NCBI GenBank assembly: GCA_035541995.1
Contig: DATKMG010000341.1
Coordinates: 1 to 10,497, forward strand
Direction: 5' to 3'
Source of the DNA: DATKMG01 sp035541995
GTDB lineage: Bacteria; Acidobacteriota; Terriglobia; Versatilivoradales; Versatilivoraceae
Length of the DNA: 10,497 nt
Part shown: positions 7,526-10,497 of the stretch, one piece after another
How the letters are laid out: every line of letters begins with the position of its first letter
How positions within the stretch are numbered: the stretch's first letter is position 1
Position numbers and translations under genes: made by a program
Notes under the pieces: model-generated
Databases searched by the model: none
What the model was told of the DNA's origin: nothing
What the model saw: the letters and a program-made list of their open reading frames with translations, nothing else

Positions 7526-7826
7526 TCTCCCAGGGTTCGAGCAGCCAGTCGAGCCCGGGCTTAAACCTGAGGTCAACTTACCGCCATCGAAATTCTGATG
7601 GGAAACAGCGCAGAAAATACTTTGGCGCTCATGACCATCGCCATCGTCCGCTAAGTGTATCTTCGAGAACACGTTTATTAGCGCCGTTTGAGTCTGCGAC
7701 AGGGGTATGACCATGGGTCCGAGAGAGTCCGGAGATATAAAGCCACTGTGCCCGGGCGTGCATGTGGCCGACGTAGGCATACTCGAAGTGTGGTGATGGT
7801 TTTGGTCCATCGCGGTTGTGACCTGT

Positions 7827-7862
7827 GGCTCTGTTCCCATTGGTGGGTGCTCAGGAACAGCC
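7827..7862 (-). terminator. Stem-loop downstream of the TPR gene, possible 3' end
   Basis: On the minus strand GGCTGTTCC pairs with GGAACAG-A-GCC: seven pairs, a one-base bulge, three pairs, and a loop of about 16 bases. It lies about 58 bases after the TPR stop. No T-run follows on either strand, so intrinsic termination is doubtful. Confidence 0.35.
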
Positions 7863-7919
7863 AAATCATAGTGTCTCATCTATGAAAAGGCAATCCGCCG
7901 AAGAAAAGAAAAGACCATC

Positions 7920-9173
7920 TCATTCATGGCTGGATGTCAGCCCTAACGCTCGCACATCGATGGTGCGGTTTGCCAGTGCTGCCTCGGGATTCTTAGCCAC
8001 GATATTTTTAGCGCGGCGGTCGAAAGCGTTGGCCTCGGATTTACGGTTCGTCCTTCGCAGCAGTACCGCATAGTCCTTGAGGGTTTCGGCCAGGTCCGGG
8101 TGATCCGGTCCCAGCGTCTTCTCCTGGATCGCTAGCGCCCGCCGGTAAAGAGGCTCCGCTTCATCATATCGATGTTGCTTGCTATAGAGCCGGGCTAGAC
8201 TCTCAATACAGGTAGCGGCTACAGGGTGATCGGAGCCCAGGGATTTTTCAGTAATTGTCAGTGCCTGTTGATAGAGGTCCAGAGATTCCTCGTAGCGGTG
8301 CTGGTCCTGGCACAGACTGGCCAGATTAATCAAGACCACGGCCATTTCCGGGTGGTCTGGTCCTACGGTTTTTTCCAGGACCGCGATGGCCTGACGATAC
8401 CAGTCCATGGCCTCGGCCAGTCGGCCCTGTAACTGACACACCTGTGCCAGCCGGTTCATGCTGAAGGTCAAGTCGTGGTGTGAAGGACCCAGGGTTTTCT
8501 GCCGGATCGCCAGGGCCTGTCGCTGCAGTCTCTCGGACTCGGCATATTTGCCTTGCCAGGAAAGAAGGTAGGCGTAGTTGCTCAGGCCCGCAGCCACGTC
8601 GGGATGGTCCGGCCCCAGTTCTTTTTCGCGAATCCGAATTGCGCGCAGAAACATGGGTTGGGCCCTGGCAAAATGGCCTTGGGCAACGTAAAGGTGTCCC
8701 AAATTGTCCAGGATGACAGCAACTCTGACATTCTGGGGGCCGAAGGTTTTTTCTGCTACGGCCAGGGCGCGCCACGTTAGCGGCTCCATGCTCCCATACT
8801 TTCCCTGATCATAATAGAGCCGTGCCAGGTTGTTCAGGGTAGCTACAAGCACCAGAGGTTGTTCAGCCCCCTGGTACTTTTCGCAAAGGGTCAATGCATT
8901 GAGGAAGAGCGGTTCAGCTTGATCATATTGGGCTTTGTCCTGATAAGCGAGGCCCAGTGCATTGAGAGCTTCAATGGGAATCAAGTCTGGAGATTGCCTC
9001 TCTTCGGTTTTCGCTTGAGCTTGCGAACCACTTGCTCCCGCTAACTTGCTTCCCGGGTCATGGCTGGGGTTTCCTTCCTTCCTTTCGTCATCCTGGAGAT
9101 GACTCTGTGAAAACAAAACTCCAGGAGCACATGCAAGCGTTACCGACACGAAGATATTCGAAAGCCAGTTCAT
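7920..9173 (-). CDS. Exported kinesin-light-chain-like TPR repeat protein
   Basis: The 417-residue protein has an N-terminal signal peptide (about 1-23, cleavage near FSQ), a polar low-complexity linker (24-64), and then seven tandem 42-residue TPR units from about residue 66, with a decayed eighth. The units repeat the kinesin light chain (TPR_10/TPR_12) pattern: NLA-LY-Q-KY-EAEPL--RAL-I-EK-LGPDHPD. Such solenoids bind proteins or peptides; no catalytic domain is present. A strong Shine-Dalgarno supports the ATG at 9173. It is transcribed away from the ECF sigma gene, with 592 bp between them. The known link is that TIGR02999-type sigma factors often neighbour Ser/Thr kinases and TPR proteins in Acidobacteriota and Planctomycetota. 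A functional link here is inference. The protein is probably periplasmic or surface-exposed. Confidence 0.85.
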   Translation of the reverse strand: MNWLSNIFVSVTLACAPGVLFSQSHLQDDERKEGNPSHDPGSKLAGASGSQAQAKTEERQSPDLIPIEALNALGLAYQDKAQYDQAEPLFLNALTLCEKYQGAEQPLVLVATLNNLARLYYDQGKYGSMEPLTWRALAVAEKTFGPQNVRVAVILDNLGHLYVAQGHFARAQPMFLRAIRIREKELGPDHPDVAAGLSNYAYLLSWQGKYAESERLQRQALAIRQKTLGPSHHDLTFSMNRLAQVCQLQGRLAEAMDWYRQAIAVLEKTVGPDHPEMAVVLINLASLCQDQHRYEESLDLYQQALTITEKSLGSDHPVAATCIESLARLYSKQHRYDEAEPLYRRALAIQEKTLGPDHPDLAETLKDYAVLLRRTNRKSEANAFDRRAKNIVAKNPEAALANRTIDVRALGLTSSHE

Positions 9174-9181
9174 GGCGTGTT

Positions 9182-9189
9182 ACCTCCTC
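9182..9189 (-). promoter_or_regulatory. Strong ribosome binding site of the TPR gene
   Basis: GAGGAGGT on the minus strand lies eight bases before the ATG at 9173; it is the best Shine-Dalgarno in the window. Confidence 0.75.
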
Positions 9190-9281
9190 AGGTCTAGCCG
9201 TGGGCGTTCTGGGCCGATTAGCCAGCGTCCCAACAGCAGTCGCCCAGCTGCCTTAACCACATAAAGCGGAAACGGAGGTCA

Positions 9282-9309
9282 CTGTCCTACATGACGGACA
9301 GATTTTTTT
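9282..9309 (+). terminator. Terminator-like hairpin with T-run in the TPR/sigma intergenic region
   Basis: CTGTCC (9282-9287) pairs with GGACAG (9296-9301) around an eight-base loop and is followed by ATTTTTTT (9302-9309). It points along the plus strand, where no gene precedes it, so it could end an antisense or upstream-running transcript. The stem is short, and chance is possible. Confidence 0.35.
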
Positions 9310-9478
9310 GTGCTGACAGGCTGCAGGGGATTACATGCCGTAGCAGACCGTAGAAGCTGGCAACGAGGGGCTTCAGGCAAATGCCCGATGAGGAAGATTT
9401 CAAGGCCTGGGTCTCTGAGTAGCAGAGTCCCTCTGCCAGTGTGCTGAACTGGAGGTTGGACATGACATCTCTAACCCT

Positions 9479-9609
9479 GAAGATGTGAAAAAATTCCCTC
9501 GGTCGCATCGATCGGATTGGGTAGGGACGCGGTGCTCCGCGTCCGGCTTTATTTTTCGATTGGAGACGCGCGGCAGCGCGTCCCTACCTTTGAATTTTTT
9601 CACAGCTTC
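9479..9609. repeat. Nested palindromic element in the TPR/sigma divergent region
   Basis: Outer arms 9479-9496 and 9592-9609 match at 17 of 18 positions (core GTGAAAAAATTC / GAATTTTTTCAC). They enclose a GC-rich inner inverted repeat with arms 9520-9543 and 9565-9588 matching at about 21 of 24 positions (outermost GGTAGGGACGCG / CGCGTCCCTACC perfect). Spacers between outer and inner arms are unequal (23 and 3 bases). The layout parallels the element at 5888-6024 and suggests a REP/MITE-like family. Apart from this element, the 9282-9309 hairpin and the promoter near 9721, I see nothing definite in 9174-9765. Confidence 0.75.
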
Positions 9610-9699
9610 CCTGTCCGGGGGGGGCTAAGGTTTCTTGTCTCGAATAGGATGTACTTTCCTGGTCCCAATACCGACATATTTAGCCAGGACATTTATGAT

Positions 9700-9726
9700 T
9701 TGTTGAACCCAATCCGGGTGTATAAT
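9700..9726 (+). promoter_or_regulatory. Candidate promoter of the ECF sigma gene
   Basis: A perfect TATAAT -10 hexamer lies at 9721-9726, 39 bases before the ATG. The -35 is weak: TTGTTG at 9700-9705 with a 15-base spacer is the best candidate; TTGAAC at 9703-9708 is too close. This suggests housekeeping-sigma transcription rather than an ECF-type autoregulated promoter. Confidence 0.5.
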
Positions 9727-9765
9727 CGGTTCATTCGAACAAGTCGTTCCGCGCAGGGGTAGCCC

Positions 9766-10368
9766 ATGGCTGCAACCTCACCAGCAGACGTCACTCAGTT
9801 GCTCCAGGCCTGGAGCCAGGGTGAAACATCGGCCCTGGAGAAACTCACCCCCCTGGTCTACAAAGAACTGCATCGGCTGGCGCATCGCTACATGAGTTTC
9901 GAGAATCCGGGTCACACCTTGCAGACCACGGCTCTGGTGAATGAGGCTTACCTTCGGCTGGTTTCCAACCGGGCCAGCTGGCAAAACCGGGCTCACTTTT
10001 TTGCCATCTCTGCGCAGCTGATGAGACAGATTCTGGTTGATTTCGCCCGCTCCAGGCATCAGTGGAAGCGAGGGGGGAAGGTTCAGCGGGTGTCGCTGGA
10101 TGAAGCCATGGTCAGTGCTGAGGAAGCAGGCGCTGACCTGGTGGCCTTGGACGATGCACTCAAGGCCCTGGCTGTGGTGGATCCCAGGAAAAGTCGAGTG
10201 GTGGAGCTGCGTTTTTTCGGCGGCCTGAGTATTGAAGAGACCGCCCAGGTACTGAAAATCTCAGACCTGACCGTGTCGAGAGATTGGAAGCTGGCCAAGC
10301 TGTGGCTGCTGCGGAAGATGAGCCATGGGGAAAAACGAGAAGCGAGCAGCGACGAGCGGGAAGTCTAG
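9766..10368 (+). CDS. ECF-like RNA polymerase sigma factor (TIGR02999 / Sigma70_ECF type)
   Basis: Directs RNA polymerase to a specific promoter set. The 200-residue protein matches this ECF-like subgroup closely. It has VTQLLQAWSQGETSALEKL at the start and region 2 with VYKELHRLAHRYM and HTLQTTALVNEAYLRL (31-65). NRAHFFAISAQLMRQILVDFARSRHQWKRGG follows, a hallmark of the family, and then a region-4 helix-turn-helix with ELRFFGGLSIEETAQVLKISDLTVSRDWKLAKLWL. AGGGG lies six bases before the ATG. No anti-sigma factor gene is in the window. In related genomes these factors often precede a Ser/Thr kinase gene, which could begin beyond the right edge. The charged tail (GEKREASSDEREV) has no known role. 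Confidence 0.92.
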   Translation: MAATSPADVTQLLQAWSQGETSALEKLTPLVYKELHRLAHRYMSFENPGHTLQTTALVNEAYLRLVSNRASWQNRAHFFAISAQLMRQILVDFARSRHQWKRGGKVQRVSLDEAMVSAEEAGADLVALDDALKALAVVDPRKSRVVELRFFGGLSIEETAQVLKISDLTVSRDWKLAKLWLLRKMSHGEKREASSDEREV

Positions 10369-10390
10369 CTCAAAGTAAGATAAAAGGACC

Positions 10391-10497
10391 GTGCTTTCTT
10401 CTATGCTTCGCTGTTCCAGGCGCAATCTGCTTTCCCCTGAATGGATCCCCTCCGGGGGAAAGGCCATGGGATGGTCATCAATATATGACTTGTCGTG
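10391..10497 (+). other. Open frame at the right edge, possible start of a further gene
   Basis: From GTG 10391, or the in-frame ATG 10403, a frame stays open to the window end. AAAGGA lies just upstream of the GTG. The short translation (including LSPEWIPSGGKAMGW) shows no domain, and it contains an inverted repeat CTTTCCCC/GGGGAAAG (10430-10437 / 10455-10462) that could instead be a 3' hairpin of the sigma transcript. Too short to decide. Confidence 0.2.

Larger units (their letters stand above)
7513..7919. other. 407-bp intergenic region without a gene
   Basis: It separates the TPR stop from the start of GH30 paralogue 2, both on the minus strand, and should hold the promoter for the GH30/transporter pair. 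I found no convincing -35/-10 pair; a lone TTGACC near 7575 on the minus strand lacks a partner at normal spacing. Open frames here, including a 162-codon one on the minus strand from 7879 that runs into GH30-2, have proline/serine/histidine-rich, low-quality translations and no recognisable domain. The only clear structure is the stem-loop at 7827-7862. Confidence 0.6.

Noticed and set aside
7640..7690. Possible operator-like palindrome (GTGTATC ... GAACAC) upstream of GH30-2
   Set aside because: Only the outer four bases are symmetric; the rest does not match, so it is within chance.
7391..7879. Minus-strand open frame of 162 codons
   Set aside because: It overlaps the signal-peptide region of GH30-2 in another frame, has no domain and odd composition, while GH30-2 has a good ribosome binding site.
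1..10497. CRISPR array, tRNA, rRNA or insertion sequence with transposase
   Set aside because: No regularly spaced direct repeats, no tRNA-like cloverleaf and no transposase or integrase motif were seen on either strand.

Overview
The window is moderately GC-rich and carries seven credible protein-coding genes. Their make-up suggests a free-living, polysaccharide-degrading bacterium of the Acidobacteriota/Planctomycetota type. The pointers are an ECF sigma factor of the TIGR02999 (ECF-like) type, a secreted kinesin-light-chain-like TPR protein, several secreted carbohydrate-active proteins and GC-rich palindromic intergenic repeats. This placement is an inference from gene content; no marker gene is present.

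Layout. Positions 81-4527 (+ strand) hold a secreted polysaccharide deacetylase, a secreted right-handed parallel beta-helix protein and a secreted GH30-type glycosidase, separated by gaps of about 245-260 bp. The glycosidase converges with, and overlaps by 15 bp, a minus-strand MFS transporter of the anion:cation symporter (sugar-acid) type (4513-5832). Upstream of the transporter on the same strand lies a second GH30 paralogue (6052-7512), then a TPR protein (7920-9173). A 592-bp divergent intergenic region follows, then a plus-strand ECF sigma factor (9766-10368). The last 129 bases hold no gene I can name.

The first five genes read as a small carbohydrate-use locus. Deacetylase, beta-helix enzyme and GH30 enzymes would act outside the cytoplasm on an acetylated polysaccharide, and the MFS protein would import a product, probably an acidic sugar. 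The substrate cannot be fixed from sequence. The TPR and sigma genes look like a separate regulatory or envelope pair.

The most striking observation concerns the two inverted GH30 genes. They share a 106-bp tract with only three mismatches just before the acid/base glutamate, while the compared segments on either side have many synonymous differences. This is the signature of recent gene conversion between paralogues. Also notable are two nested-palindrome elements (5888-6024 and 9479-9609), each with outer arms enclosing a GC-rich inner inverted repeat, and a cluster of hairpins ahead of the first GH30 gene.
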